Shown: one piece after another, positions 8,030 to 16,473 of the stretch
How positions within the stretch are numbered: the first letter of the stretch is position 1
Layout of the letters: every line of letters starts with the position of its first letter
NCBI GenBank assembly: GCA_910578215.1
Contig: CAJTPH010000004.1
Span: 1 to 64,000 of the forward strand
Source: an uncultured Acetatifactor sp.
GTDB taxonomy: Bacteria > Bacillota > Clostridia > Lachnospirales > Lachnospiraceae
Direction: 5' to 3'
Length of the DNA: 64,000 bases
The notes under the pieces: generated by a model
Seen by the model: the letters and a program-made list of their open reading frames with translations, nothing else
Told to the model about the DNA's origin: nothing
Database searches by the model: none
Position numbers and translations under genes: made by a program

Positions 8030-9526
8030 TCATTTAAACAGGGTCTTAAACAGTCCTCTCTTTAACACCTGGCTGCCCGTGCTGATCAGCGAACGCTCGA
8101 TCTGAGCCTTGCGGCGCTCTGCGGCACGCTCCCTCTTTTTCTCCTCCGCTTCCTTCTCCTTCTGCTTCTTCTTTTCCAACTCCGCCTTCTCCTTCTCAAG
8201 CTGCGCCCGCTCCGCGTCCAGCCTCGCCTGTTCGGCATCCCGCTTTGCCTGCTCGTTCAGCACCTCATATGCCGAAATATTGTCCACATAATCGTCATAC
8301 TTATCCATATTGTCATGTCTGATAAACTTGGCCCTCACGGACTCCTCCACCGGCCCCATATAGCTCTGGGGACAGATGATCGCGGTCCTCTGGGCTATTC
8401 CGGGAATACCCTTCTCGTCCAGGAAGGAGGTCAGCGCCTCACCCACTCCCAGCTCCATGATCACATCCTCCGTCTTGAACGCCGGATTAGGGCGGAAGGT
8501 CTGCGCCGCAGTGCGGACCGCCTTCTGCTCCGCGGGAGTATAGGCGCGCAGGGCGTGCTGCACGCGGTTGGAAAGCTGCGCAAGCACGCTGTCCGGAATA
8601 TCGCCGGGGCTCTGGGTCACAAAATAGATACCCACACCCTTGGAGCGTATCAGCTTTACCATCTGCTCGATCTTCTGCACCAGCACCTTGGGTGCGTCGT
8701 CGAACAGCAAATGTGCCTCGTCAAAGAAAAATACCAGCTTCGGCCTCTCCAGATCCCCCGCCTCAGGCAGCCGCTCGAACAATTCCGCCATCAGCCACAG
8801 CAGAAAGCTCGCATAAAGAGTGGGGTTCTGGGACAGCTTCACGCAGTCCAGAACATTCACCACGCCCCTGCCTCTGGACTCCGTGCGTATCCAGTCATAA
8901 ATGTCCAGCGCAGGCTCTCCGAAAAACAGATCCCCGCCCTGCTCCTCAAGAGGAATCAGAGCACGCACAATCCCCCCGATAGACTGGGGCGCGATATTTC
9001 CGTAGGTTGTCAGATATTCCTTCCTGTGCTCGCTTATGTAATTCAGCACTGCCCGCAGATCCTTTAAATCGATCAGCATAAGCCCCCTGTCATCGGCAAT
9101 CCTGAATACAATGTCCAAAACGCCCTCCTGAGCCGGGGTCAGCCCCAAAATCTTGGAGAGCAGGTCCGGCCCCATGTCGGAGACGGTTACGCGCACGGGA
9201 TGCCCCTTCTCCTGATAAATATCCCAGAATGAAACAGGATAAGCCTTATAGTCGAAGCACTCATCCAGCCCGAATTTCTCTATCCGGTCCTCCATGCTGT
9301 CGGAAAACTCTCCCGGCATCGCCAGCCCCGACACGTCCCCCTTTACGTCACACAAAAAAACCGGTACTCCCGCGTCGGAAAAGCTCTCCGCCATCACCTT
9401 CATGGTGATGGTCTTTCCCGTTCCGCTTGCGCCCGCGATCAGCCCGTGGCGGTTGCTCATATTCAGCTGCATCGTCACCCTCTGCCCGTCCGCAAGGCCC
9501 ATATATATTTCGTCGTCCTGATACAT
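8030..9526 (-). CDS. HerA-like ATPase, DUF853 family
   Basis: About 498 residues. Walker A GASGTGKT lies near residue 30, Walker B KLVFFFDEAHLLFDD near 260, and VTQSPGDIP follows; this is the DUF853 (E. coli YjgR-like) branch of the HerA/FtsK helicases. Residues ~410-480 are an Arg/Lys/Glu-rich coiled coil. The biochemical role of the family is poorly known; DNA translocation is inferred from the ATPase fold. The start is chosen at 9526, where AAAGG is seven bases upstream; 9532 and 9568 are alternatives. It lies downstream of the TIM-barrel gene and probably shares its promoter. Confidence 0.88.
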   Translation of the reverse strand: MYQDDEIYMGLADGQRVTMQLNMSNRHGLIAGASGTGKTITMKVMAESFSDAGVPVFLCDVKGDVSGLAMPGEFSDSMEDRIEKFGLDECFDYKAYPVSFWDIYQEKGHPVRVTVSDMGPDLLSKILGLTPAQEGVLDIVFRIADDRGLMLIDLKDLRAVLNYISEHRKEYLTTYGNIAPQSIGGIVRALIPLEEQGGDLFFGEPALDIYDWIRTESRGRGVVNVLDCVKLSQNPTLYASFLLWLMAELFERLPEAGDLERPKLVFFFDEAHLLFDDAPKVLVQKIEQMVKLIRSKGVGIYFVTQSPGDIPDSVLAQLSNRVQHALRAYTPAEQKAVRTAAQTFRPNPAFKTEDVIMELGVGEALTSFLDEKGIPGIAQRTAIICPQSYMGPVEESVRAKFIRHDNMDKYDDYVDNISAYEVLNEQAKRDAEQARLDAERAQLEKEKAELEKKKQKEKEAEEKKRERAAERRKAQIERSLISTGSQVLKRGLFKTLFK

Positions 9527-9607
9527 CTTCATACCTTTCTGCGTGCCTGAAGCACGCGCTCCAATCACTGATGCCGTTCTGCAGGTTCACAGCCCTGCTC
9601 TCCGCTT

Positions 9608-10444
9608 CTAAACCTGCGCATACCTCTGCAGGATAAAGTCCTTCACCTGCTGGTTGTTCTCGGGTCTCGTATCCTCAAGGGTGGCATGGATAAAGGGCTT
9701 CCTCTCCTTCATAAATTTCAGCACCGCCGTGTAATCCATCTCTCCAAGCCCGCAGCCCGTGGACCGGAGCCCCTTTTCCGTCACGGTAAAATCTTTTAAA
9801 TGTACCATGGCAATGTCGGAGCCAAGCAGGTCGATGGCTTCCTCGATCACCTCCTGCCTGTTCTGATAATTCTCAATATGAAGCATGTTCACAGGGTCAA
9901 AAATAATCTGCAGGTTGGGGGAATTGATCTCGTCCAGAACCCTTCTGGCGCGTTTCGGGTCGCTTACAATATGGGTGTAAACCGGCTCGATGGCAAACAC
10001 CACTCCCATCTTCTCCGCATATTCCACCACGGGACGCACATTGTTGATAAAGAGCTGGAGAGCTTCCTCCGTGCGGCACTCGGGAGTAAATTTATACTGT
10101 TCATTGGGAGCTCCGGTCTCCGTTCCGACCACCCCGCAGCCCAGCCACGATGCAAAGCGGATATGCGCCATATAGCGGTGTACGGTCTGCGCAAGCTGCT
10201 CCTTATTGGGATTTGCAAGATTCAAATAGCAGCCCAGCACCGCGATATCCACCTGATTCCTTGCAAAGACATTCTTTATGTACATGGCAAGCCCCGGAGT
10301 CATGGCCTCGTCCGTGGTGGGAAACTCGTCTATCACCTTCGCCAGTGCAAGATGCCCGCACGCAAAGCCCAGCTCATGCACCTGGGCAATCCTCTCCTCA
10401 AAGGGTAGCTTGGTTGTGTCATGTAATCTGATTCCTAACTGCAT
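9608..10444 (-). CDS. Sugar phosphate isomerase/epimerase-like TIM-barrel protein
   Basis: 278 residues of the xylose isomerase-like (AP endonuclease 2) superfamily. Seen: the LGIRLHD first strand, GTETGAP near residue 115, the metal-ligand Glu in FAIEPVYTH, the IFDPVNML strand, VHLKDF, and a terminal HATLEDTRPEN. Such proteins isomerise or epimerise sugars or inositols with a divalent metal. The substrate cannot be told from sequence. Proximity to the uxa genes suggests a uronate-derived sugar, but it has its own promoter (10502-10530) and a terminator separates it from uxaA. Confidence 0.85.
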   Translation of the reverse strand: MQLGIRLHDTTKLPFEERIAQVHELGFACGHLALAKVIDEFPTTDEAMTPGLAMYIKNVFARNQVDIAVLGCYLNLANPNKEQLAQTVHRYMAHIRFASWLGCGVVGTETGAPNEQYKFTPECRTEEALQLFINNVRPVVEYAEKMGVVFAIEPVYTHIVSDPKRARRVLDEINSPNLQIIFDPVNMLHIENYQNRQEVIEEAIDLLGSDIAMVHLKDFTVTEKGLRSTGCGLGEMDYTAVLKFMKERKPFIHATLEDTRPENNQQVKDFILQRYAQV

Positions 10445-10501
10445 ATTTGTATCCTCCGCTCGAAATATGATAACTGCCTGATGAAATTTTACCTGCTTTA
10501 A

Positions 10502-10530
10502 ATTATAGCCGTTCTCCCGCCCCGCGTCAA
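10502..10530 (-). promoter_or_regulatory. Promoter of the TIM-barrel/DUF853 operon
   Basis: TTGACG (10525-10530), a 17-base spacer and TATAAT (10502-10507) on the minus strand. Confidence 0.8.
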
Positions 10531-10542
10531 TTATCTAACATG

Positions 10543-10590
10543 AATAAAAACGACCCTGGAATGGGAGCTGATCCCCATTTCAAGATCGTC
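10543..10590 (-). terminator. Terminator after uxaA
   Basis: Minus-strand stem ACGATCTTGAAATGGG / CCCATTCCAGGGTCGT followed by TTTTTATT. It ends the uxaB-uxaA transcript. Confidence 0.85.
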
Positions 10591-10634
10591 TTGTTTGTCC
10601 GAACCTCTTTTTTCAGGCGCCTTATCCTGCCGCC

Positions 10635-12155
10635 CTACAGGGTCACGCCCTGCTTAAAGATCGCCATGTCATGGAAGCCCGCCGCCTCGCTGCAGACCTT
10701 TTTCCCGGAGGCAATCTCCAGCACACAGTCAAACAGCTTTTCCGTCTCCTCCTCCATGGTTCCGCCCTCCGCCAGAACCCCCGCGTTGAAATCTATCCAG
10801 TTGGCTTTCTTTCCCGCCAGCACGGAATTGGTGGAAATCTTCATGGTGGGCACAGGGGAAGCAAAGGGCGTTCCCCGCCCCGTGGTAAACAGGACGATAT
10901 GGGCGCCCGCCGCCGCCAGCGCCGTGGCCGCCACCAGGTCGTTTCCCGGCGCGCTCAAAAGATTTAAGCCGGGAGTCTTCACGGTTTCGCCATACTGCAG
11001 GACACCTCTGACGGGAGCGCTGCCGGACTTCTGCGTACAGCCCAGGGATTTATCCTCCAGCGTGGAAATACCGCCCTTTTTGTTTCCGGGGGACGGATTT
11101 TCATATATGGTCTGATTATGGCTCTTAAAATAATTCTTAAAATCGTTGATCAGATCCACCGTCCGGCGGAACAGCTCCTCATTGGCGCAGCGGTTCATGA
11201 GAATGGTCTCCGCGCCGAACATTTCCGGCACCTCGGTGAGAATGGTAGTGCCGCCCTTTGATATAAGCTTGTCCGAGAAGCGCCCCACCAGGGGATTGGC
11301 GGTGATGCCCGAAAGCCCGTCGCTCCCGCCGCACTTCATGCCGATGACAAGCCTGCTGACGCTGACAGGCTCCCGCTTAAAGGCGCTGGCATATTCAACC
11401 AGACCCTTGATTATTTCCAGGGACTCCGCAATCTCGTCCTCACATTCCTGCGATACGAGGAACTTTACCCTGTTCTCGTCATAGCTGCCGATATAGGGCC
11501 TGAGCACGTCGATATTGCTGTTCTCGCAGCCCAGACCCAGCACCAGCACGCCGCCCGCGTTGGGATGATTGATCAAATCCGCCAGAATCTTTCTTGTATG
11601 CTCCTGATCGTCCCCCATCTGGGAGCAGCCGTAAGGATGCGGGAAGGCGATGACCTCCTCCACGGTGCCCCCGGCGCTTTCCCTCTGCAGCCAGTCGTTT
11701 GCCTGTCTTGCTATGGCGGTGGCAACATTGTTGACGCAGCCCACGGTGGGGATAATCCATATCTCGTTGCGCACGCCCACCTTGCCGTCGGGACGGTTGA
11801 AGCCCATGAAGGTCACGTCGCCGGCTTCCTCCCCGGCGGCTTCCGTCTCCGGAACCACAGGCTCATAGGTATACTCCAGCAGATCCCCCAGAGCAGTCCT
11901 TATATTGTGGGTGTGAATCCACGCGCCTGCCTTTACCGCCTCTTTTGTGTTGCCGATGCGGTAGCCGTATTTGATGACCTCTCCTCCCTCGGGGATATCG
12001 CAGACCGCCATCTTATGACCTGCGGGAATCTCCTCAAGAGCCGTTACCTGTTTCTCACCGCCCTGGACCCGGACGCTTATGGTCTCCCCTGCGGGAATAG
12101 CCTTCAGAGCCACCACCACATTGTCGTTGTCGTTTATTTTTATGAAATTCTGCAT
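10635..12155 (-). CDS. uxaA: Altronate dehydratase
   Basis: 506 residues. UxaA dehydrates D-altronate to 2-keto-3-deoxy-D-gluconate in galacturonate catabolism. Seen: an N-terminal SAF-like domain (residues 1-100, IKINDNDNVVVALKAI and GEVIKYGYRIG), then the dehydratase body with GFNRPDGKVGVRN, HPYGCSQMGDD, LGCENSN, KCGGSDGLSGITANP and ILTEVPEMFGAE. Length equals the usual fused enzyme. It overlaps the 3' end of uxaB by 16 bases, so the two are translated together. Confidence 0.96.
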   Translation of the reverse strand: MQNFIKINDNDNVVVALKAIPAGETISVRVQGGEKQVTALEEIPAGHKMAVCDIPEGGEVIKYGYRIGNTKEAVKAGAWIHTHNIRTALGDLLEYTYEPVVPETEAAGEEAGDVTFMGFNRPDGKVGVRNEIWIIPTVGCVNNVATAIARQANDWLQRESAGGTVEEVIAFPHPYGCSQMGDDQEHTRKILADLINHPNAGGVLVLGLGCENSNIDVLRPYIGSYDENRVKFLVSQECEDEIAESLEIIKGLVEYASAFKREPVSVSRLVIGMKCGGSDGLSGITANPLVGRFSDKLISKGGTTILTEVPEMFGAETILMNRCANEELFRRTVDLINDFKNYFKSHNQTIYENPSPGNKKGGISTLEDKSLGCTQKSGSAPVRGVLQYGETVKTPGLNLLSAPGNDLVAATALAAAGAHIVLFTTGRGTPFASPVPTMKISTNSVLAGKKANWIDFNAGVLAEGGTMEEETEKLFDCVLEIASGKKVCSEAAGFHDMAIFKQGVTL

Positions 12156-13600
12156 AATGCCGCCCTCATGCCGTTTGCCTTAATATCGTCCAGATAGCCT
12201 GCCACCGCGTCGGTCAGCCCTGGCACCTTGTTCAGATCCTGTCCGTGGAAGTCCTCTGTGCCGAGATAATTTTCCACAAAGCTTCTGGTGTCCCTGCCGC
12301 AGTTGTCACGGAAAAACTCAAGCACATTCATGTCATCCTTGACGCTGTACTCCTGTCCGTCCCTGTGGCCGATCAGGGCGCCGTCTCTTATTTCCGTTCC
12401 GGTGTAGAAGGCCATCAGCGCCGCAATGGAAAAGGTCATATGGGCGGGAAGCTTACCGAATTTGTCCACATAGCCCAGAAGGCTGGGCAGGCACCTCGCC
12501 CTCCACTTGGACACGGAGTTTAACGAGATGGCAAGCAGCGCGTGATCCACATAAGGATTGTTGAAACGGTTTACCACCTCGCCCGCAAACGCCTTCAGCT
12601 CCTCCTCCGGCAGGGTCAGAGTGGGAATGACCTCGTCAAAGATTGTTTTGTTCATGAAATTGCGGATATCGGCATCCTCCATGGACTGCCTCACGATATC
12701 GTTTCCGCACAGCCAGGAAGCCAGCACAAAGGAGGTATGGGCGCCGTTTAGGATACGGACCTTCCTCTGCTTATAGGGATGATGGTCGTCGGTAAAGACC
12801 ACCGGAAGCCCTGCGCCGGGTAAATCAAACTCCCCGCTGATATCTCTGTCGGACTCGATGACCCAGAGCGCGAAGGGCTCGCCCGTAACCATTATGCGGT
12901 CCTCATAGCCCAGCTTTTCCCACTCCTGTTCTTCCGCAGCCTTGGGATAACCGGTGACGATACGGTCCACCAGCGTGGCGGTAAACACACACGCCTCCTC
13001 CACCCAGCCTTTGAACTCCTCCGACAGTCCCCAAAGGTCGATCAGCTGCATCACACACTTTTTCAGCATAATGCCGTTGTCGTCGATAAGCTCTACGGGC
13101 AGCATCACCAGGCCCTTGCTCTTATCTCCCTTGAAGGTCTCAAATCTATGATATAAAAACTTGGTCAGCTTTCCGGGAAAGGTCTGGGGAGGATCTAATT
13201 CAAAACGGTCGGTATCGTCAAACACGATTCCCGCCTCGGTGGTGTTGGAAACCACAAACCTCAGGGATGCAAGCTCCGCAAGCCCCATATACTTGTCGTA
13301 TTCACTGTAGCAGTCCACAGCGTCGGCAACGCTTGTTACGACACGGTTGATGACCCTGCCCTCACCGTCCACATTGCCGCGCAGCGAAACGGTGTACTGA
13401 CAGTCCTGCCTGTGAAAGCTGTCAAGGCTTCCGAAATTGATGGGCTTGACCAGCACGATATCGCCGTCAAATCTGCCCTGCTCGTTGGCAATGTCGATCA
13501 TATAATCCACAAATGCACGAAGGAAATTTCCCTCTCCAAACTGTACCACCTTGATGGGTCTGTCCTTTTTTCCGGTCATTTTTCTGTTTAAAACTTCCAT
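12140..13600 (-). CDS. uxaB: Tagaturonate reductase (altronate oxidoreductase)
   Basis: 486 residues, NAD-dependent reduction of D-tagaturonate to D-altronate. Belongs to the mannitol dehydrogenase family: N-terminal dinucleotide fold with VVQFGEGNFLRAF and IVLVKP, central FVVSNTTEAGI, and catalytic-domain motifs ERKVRILNG-like RKVRILNGAHTSFV. The ATG at 13600 follows AAAGGAG, so the upstream extension to 13714 is noncoding. The promoter at 13686-13714 and an operator at 13666-13679 lie directly upstream, back to back with the LacI regulator. Confidence 0.95.
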   Translation of the reverse strand: MEVLNRKMTGKKDRPIKVVQFGEGNFLRAFVDYMIDIANEQGRFDGDIVLVKPINFGSLDSFHRQDCQYTVSLRGNVDGEGRVINRVVTSVADAVDCYSEYDKYMGLAELASLRFVVSNTTEAGIVFDDTDRFELDPPQTFPGKLTKFLYHRFETFKGDKSKGLVMLPVELIDDNGIMLKKCVMQLIDLWGLSEEFKGWVEEACVFTATLVDRIVTGYPKAAEEQEWEKLGYEDRIMVTGEPFALWVIESDRDISGEFDLPGAGLPVVFTDDHHPYKQRKVRILNGAHTSFVLASWLCGNDIVRQSMEDADIRNFMNKTIFDEVIPTLTLPEEELKAFAGEVVNRFNNPYVDHALLAISLNSVSKWRARCLPSLLGYVDKFGKLPAHMTFSIAALMAFYTGTEIRDGALIGHRDGQEYSVKDDMNVLEFFRDNCGRDTRSFVENYLGTEDFHGQDLNKVPGLTDAVAGYLDDIKANGMRAALCRIS

Positions 13601-13665
13601 TTTCCTCTCCTTTTCGCTGTGCGGTTTTTTATTCCAGCCGACTTCAGACACCTGGCACTTGGTAA

Positions 13666-13679
13666 TGTAAGTGCTTTCA
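13666..13679. promoter_or_regulatory. Operator 1 (uxaB side)
   Basis: TGTAAGTGCTTTCA, an imperfect palindrome six bases downstream of the uxaB -10. It matches the sites at 13787 and 14884 and is the probable target of the adjacent LacI-family regulator. Confidence 0.7.
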
Positions 13680-13685
13680 TAGAAT

Positions 13686-13714
13686 ATATTACCGCCAAAA
13701 AATATTTTAGTCAA
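13686..13714 (-). promoter_or_regulatory. Promoter of uxaBA
   Basis: TTGACT (13709-13714), 17 bases, TAATAT (13686-13691) on the minus strand. Confidence 0.85.
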
Positions 13715-13744
13715 TATCCAAAAGAGTATTTCATAAAATAAAAC

Positions 13745-13773
13745 TTGAAAAAAACAGGGCGGTCGGCTATAAT
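13745..13773 (+). promoter_or_regulatory. Promoter of the LacI-family regulator gene
   Basis: TTGAAA (13745-13750), 17 bases, TATAAT (13768-13773). Confidence 0.85.
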
Positions 13774-13786
13774 TTAAATATATTTT

Positions 13787-13800
13787 TGTAACTGCTTACA
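13787..13800. promoter_or_regulatory. Operator 2 (regulator side)
   Basis: TGTAACTGCTTACA, a palindrome with arms TGTAA/TTACA, 13 bases after the -10 of the regulator promoter. Suggests autorepression. Confidence 0.75.
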
Positions 13801-13857
13801 TTCTTTACTGATCGTTATGCCGTCCAGACGGCACAACAGGAAGTGCGAGGGAAGTCA

Positions 13858-14862
13858 ATGACAATTTATGATATTTCCGAAAAGGCAGGCGTATCCATCG
13901 CCACTGTCTCCCGCGTGCTGAACGGAAGCAGCAATGTCAGTGAAAAGACGAAAAAAAAGGTGCTGGACGTCATAGACCGGTACAGATACGCCCCAAACGC
14001 CTTTGCCCGGGGCTTAGGCCTGAATACCATGAAGACCATCGGCATCATGTGCGCGGACAGCTCCGATCTGTATCTCGCCAAGGCGATCTACCATATAGAG
14101 CAAAAGCTGCACAAAAGCGGCTACGACAGCATACTCTGCTGTACTGGCTACGAGCTTGAGGCAAAAATCACCTCCATGAACCTGCTTATCACCAAAAAGG
14201 TCGACGGTCTTATCCTGGTAGGCTCCAACTTTATTTATGAGACAGAAAAAGAAAACAAATACATTGCGGACGCGGCCGCTCAGGCGCCTGTCATGCTCCT
14301 GAACGCCGATCTGGACGCACCCAACGTCTACAGTGTGGTTTCCGACGATTTTACCTCCATGTATGAGGCGACCCTGCGCATGATCGGGACCGGCATACAG
14401 GATATCATATACTTTTACAACTCCGATTCCTACAGCGGAAAGCGCAAGCTTGCAGGCTACCGCGCCGCCATGGAGGAGAAAAAGCTCCTGACAGGCCACA
14501 GCCTCCAGTTTTACCGGGGCTCCCACGAGGACATTCCCGCCATGACCGCGCACCTGAAAGCGCTGCACGCAGAGGGGCTTCCCTTTCACGGAGTCATTGC
14601 CGCGGACGACACCCTGGCGCTGGCGGCGGTAAAATATGCCAGGGCGATGAACTACCGCATTCCGGAGGACTTCTCGGTTCTGGGCTACAACAATTCCATG
14701 CTTGCGGAGTGCTGCGAACCGGAGCTCACCAGCATAGACAACAAGCTGGAGACCCTGTGCCAGCACCTGATCGCCACCCTGCTGGGTGTGCTTGGCGGCA
14801 GTGAAATGCCCAAAAAAGCCATTTTCTCCGGCGAGATTGTCAAGCGCCGGACAACGCGGTAG
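13858..14862 (+). CDS. LacI-family transcriptional regulator of uronate genes
   Basis: 334 residues. The helix-turn-helix is at residues 1-25 (TIYDISEKAGVSIATVSRVL) with the hinge to residue ~60, followed by a periplasmic-binding-like effector domain (TIGIMCADSSDL, GLILVGSNF, GVIAADDTLA). The ATG at 13858 has GAGGG six bases upstream; a GTG at 13843 is less likely. It diverges from uxaBA and precedes uxaC in the same direction. Four similar operator-like sites at the three transcription units suggest it represses uxaBA, itself and uxaC. The inducer is probably a uronate or pathway intermediate (inference). Confidence 0.93.
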   Translation: MTIYDISEKAGVSIATVSRVLNGSSNVSEKTKKKVLDVIDRYRYAPNAFARGLGLNTMKTIGIMCADSSDLYLAKAIYHIEQKLHKSGYDSILCCTGYELEAKITSMNLLITKKVDGLILVGSNFIYETEKENKYIADAAAQAPVMLLNADLDAPNVYSVVSDDFTSMYEATLRMIGTGIQDIIYFYNSDSYSGKRKLAGYRAAMEEKKLLTGHSLQFYRGSHEDIPAMTAHLKALHAEGLPFHGVIAADDTLALAAVKYARAMNYRIPEDFSVLGYNNSMLAECCEPELTSIDNKLETLCQHLIATLLGVLGGSEMPKKAIFSGEIVKRRTTR

Positions 14863-14883
14863 AAAGCCTGCTATCACTTAAAC

Positions 14884-14926
14884 TGTAACTGTTTTCAGCA
14901 TAACCGCTTGTTTCAAAACAGTGACA
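14884..14926. promoter_or_regulatory. Operator pair upstream of uxaC
   Basis: TGTAACTGTTTTCA (14884-14897) and, inverted, TGTCACTGTTTTGA (14913-14926). Both resemble the sites at 13666 and 13787. No clear -35/-10 pair was seen here, so uxaC may rely on readthrough or a weak promoter. Confidence 0.6.
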
Positions 14927-14965
14927 ATAAACCAAAACAAATAAAGAAAACGGAGGGCATCAGAC

Positions 14966-16375
14966 ATGAAAACATTTATGGACAAGGATTTCCTGCTTGA
15001 AACCGAGACAGCCAAAAAGCTGTTCCATGACTATGCGGAGACCACACCGATTCTGGACTATCACTGCCACATCAACCCCAGGGAGATTGCGGAGGACCGC
15101 ATGTTTGATAATATCACCCAGGTATGGCTGGGCGGCGACCACTACAAATGGCGCTTCATGCGTTCCTGCGGCGTGGACGAAAAGTACATCACGGGAGACG
15201 CCTCGGATTACGAGAAATTCTGCAGGTGGGCAGAGTGCCTTGGAAAGGCCATCGGCAATCCCCTGTACCACTGGAGCCATCTGGAGCTTCAGAGATTCTT
15301 TGGCTACAACGGCGTCCTGAATAAAAATACCGCGGACGAGGTCTGGAAGCTCTGCAACGAAAAGCTTGCCCAGCCCTCCATGAGCGTGCGCAATTTGATC
15401 AAGCAGAGCAACGTCACCCTTATCTGCACCACCGACGACCCTGTAGATACCCTCGAATGGCACAAAAGGATTGCGGAGGATGAAAGCTTTGACGTGAAGG
15501 TCCTGCCCGCCTGGAGGCCCGACAAGGCGATGAACATCGAAAAGCCCGATTATCTGGATTACCTGGATAAGCTGGCGGCAGCGGCTGGCATGACTGAGAT
15601 AGGCAGCTTCGCGGCGTTGAAAAAGGCGTTAAGGAATCGTATGGATTTCTTTGCATCCATGGGCTGCAACGTATCCGACCATGCTCTGGAATATGTGATG
15701 TACTGCCCTGCGAACGACGATGAGATCGAGGAAATCTTTCTGAAAAGACAAAACAGAATGATACTCACCAGGGAGGAGGAGCTGAAGTTTAAGACTGCCT
15801 TCATGCTCTTTGTGGGCAGGGAATACCACAGGCTTGACTGGGCTATGCAGCTCCACTTCGGCTGCAAGCGGGACAACAATACCCCCATGTATAAAAAGCT
15901 GGGACCCGACACCGGCTACGACTGCATCAACAACAACGCGCCCTCCTCACAGATGGCGGACTTCCTGAACGCCCTGGTTTCCACAGACGAGCTGCCCAGA
16001 ACCATCCTGTACAGCTTAAACCCCAACGATAACCAGGCCATCGGCAGCATCCTTGGCTGCTTCCAGGACTCCACGGCGGTTGCAAAGATCCAGCAGGGCA
16101 GCGCATGGTGGTTCAACGACCACAAGGCAGGTATGCTGGAGCAGCTGATCTCCCTTGCAAACCTGGGCAACCTTTCCGGCTTTGTGGGAATGCTCACCGA
16201 CTCCAGAAGCTTCCTGTCCTACACAAGGCACGAATACTTCCGGCGCATCCTCTGCAATCTGATCGGCGGCTGGGTGGAGAACGGCGAATTCCCGGAGGAT
16301 TACGACACCCTCTCCGAGATTGTAAAGAATATCTCCTACTACAATGCCAGGAGCTATTTCAAATTCAATATCTAG
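14966..16375 (+). CDS. uxaC: Uronate isomerase (glucuronate/galacturonate isomerase)
   Basis: 469 residues, the usual length. UxaC converts galacturonate to tagaturonate and glucuronate to fructuronate. Seen: metal-ligand DYHCHINP near residue 33, GGDHYKWRFMRSCGV, CTTDDPVDTLEWH, PAWRPDKAMNIE, and C-terminal GMLTDSRSFLSYTRHEYFRR. CGGAGGG precedes the ATG. It begins the route completed by UxaB and UxaA, and lies downstream of the regulator gene after a 103-base gap holding two operator-like sites. Confidence 0.96.
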   Translation: MKTFMDKDFLLETETAKKLFHDYAETTPILDYHCHINPREIAEDRMFDNITQVWLGGDHYKWRFMRSCGVDEKYITGDASDYEKFCRWAECLGKAIGNPLYHWSHLELQRFFGYNGVLNKNTADEVWKLCNEKLAQPSMSVRNLIKQSNVTLICTTDDPVDTLEWHKRIAEDESFDVKVLPAWRPDKAMNIEKPDYLDYLDKLAAAAGMTEIGSFAALKKALRNRMDFFASMGCNVSDHALEYVMYCPANDDEIEEIFLKRQNRMILTREEELKFKTAFMLFVGREYHRLDWAMQLHFGCKRDNNTPMYKKLGPDTGYDCINNNAPSSQMADFLNALVSTDELPRTILYSLNPNDNQAIGSILGCFQDSTAVAKIQQGSAWWFNDHKAGMLEQLISLANLGNLSGFVGMLTDSRSFLSYTRHEYFRRILCNLIGGWVENGEFPEDYDTLSEIVKNISYYNARSYFKFNI

Positions 16376-16431
16376 GTCTATCGCTCCGTGCAGACAGGCT
16401 TGTCCTGAATATGTGGAATGCCAAATGCCCA

Positions 16432-16470
16432 AAAGGGGATACCGCCTTTTTACCCGGCGGTATCCCCTTT
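16432..16470. terminator. Bidirectional terminator after uxaC
   Basis: AAAGGGGATACCGCC (16432-16446) pairs perfectly with GGCGGTATCCCCTTT (16456-16470). It is flanked by A and T runs and sits between convergent genes. Confidence 0.9.
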
Positions 16471-16473
16471 GCT

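Noticed and set aside
13666..13800. CcpA cre sites instead of LacI-regulator operators
   Set aside because: The central CG of cre sites is missing in both sites, and the sites recur only at the uxa genes in this window.
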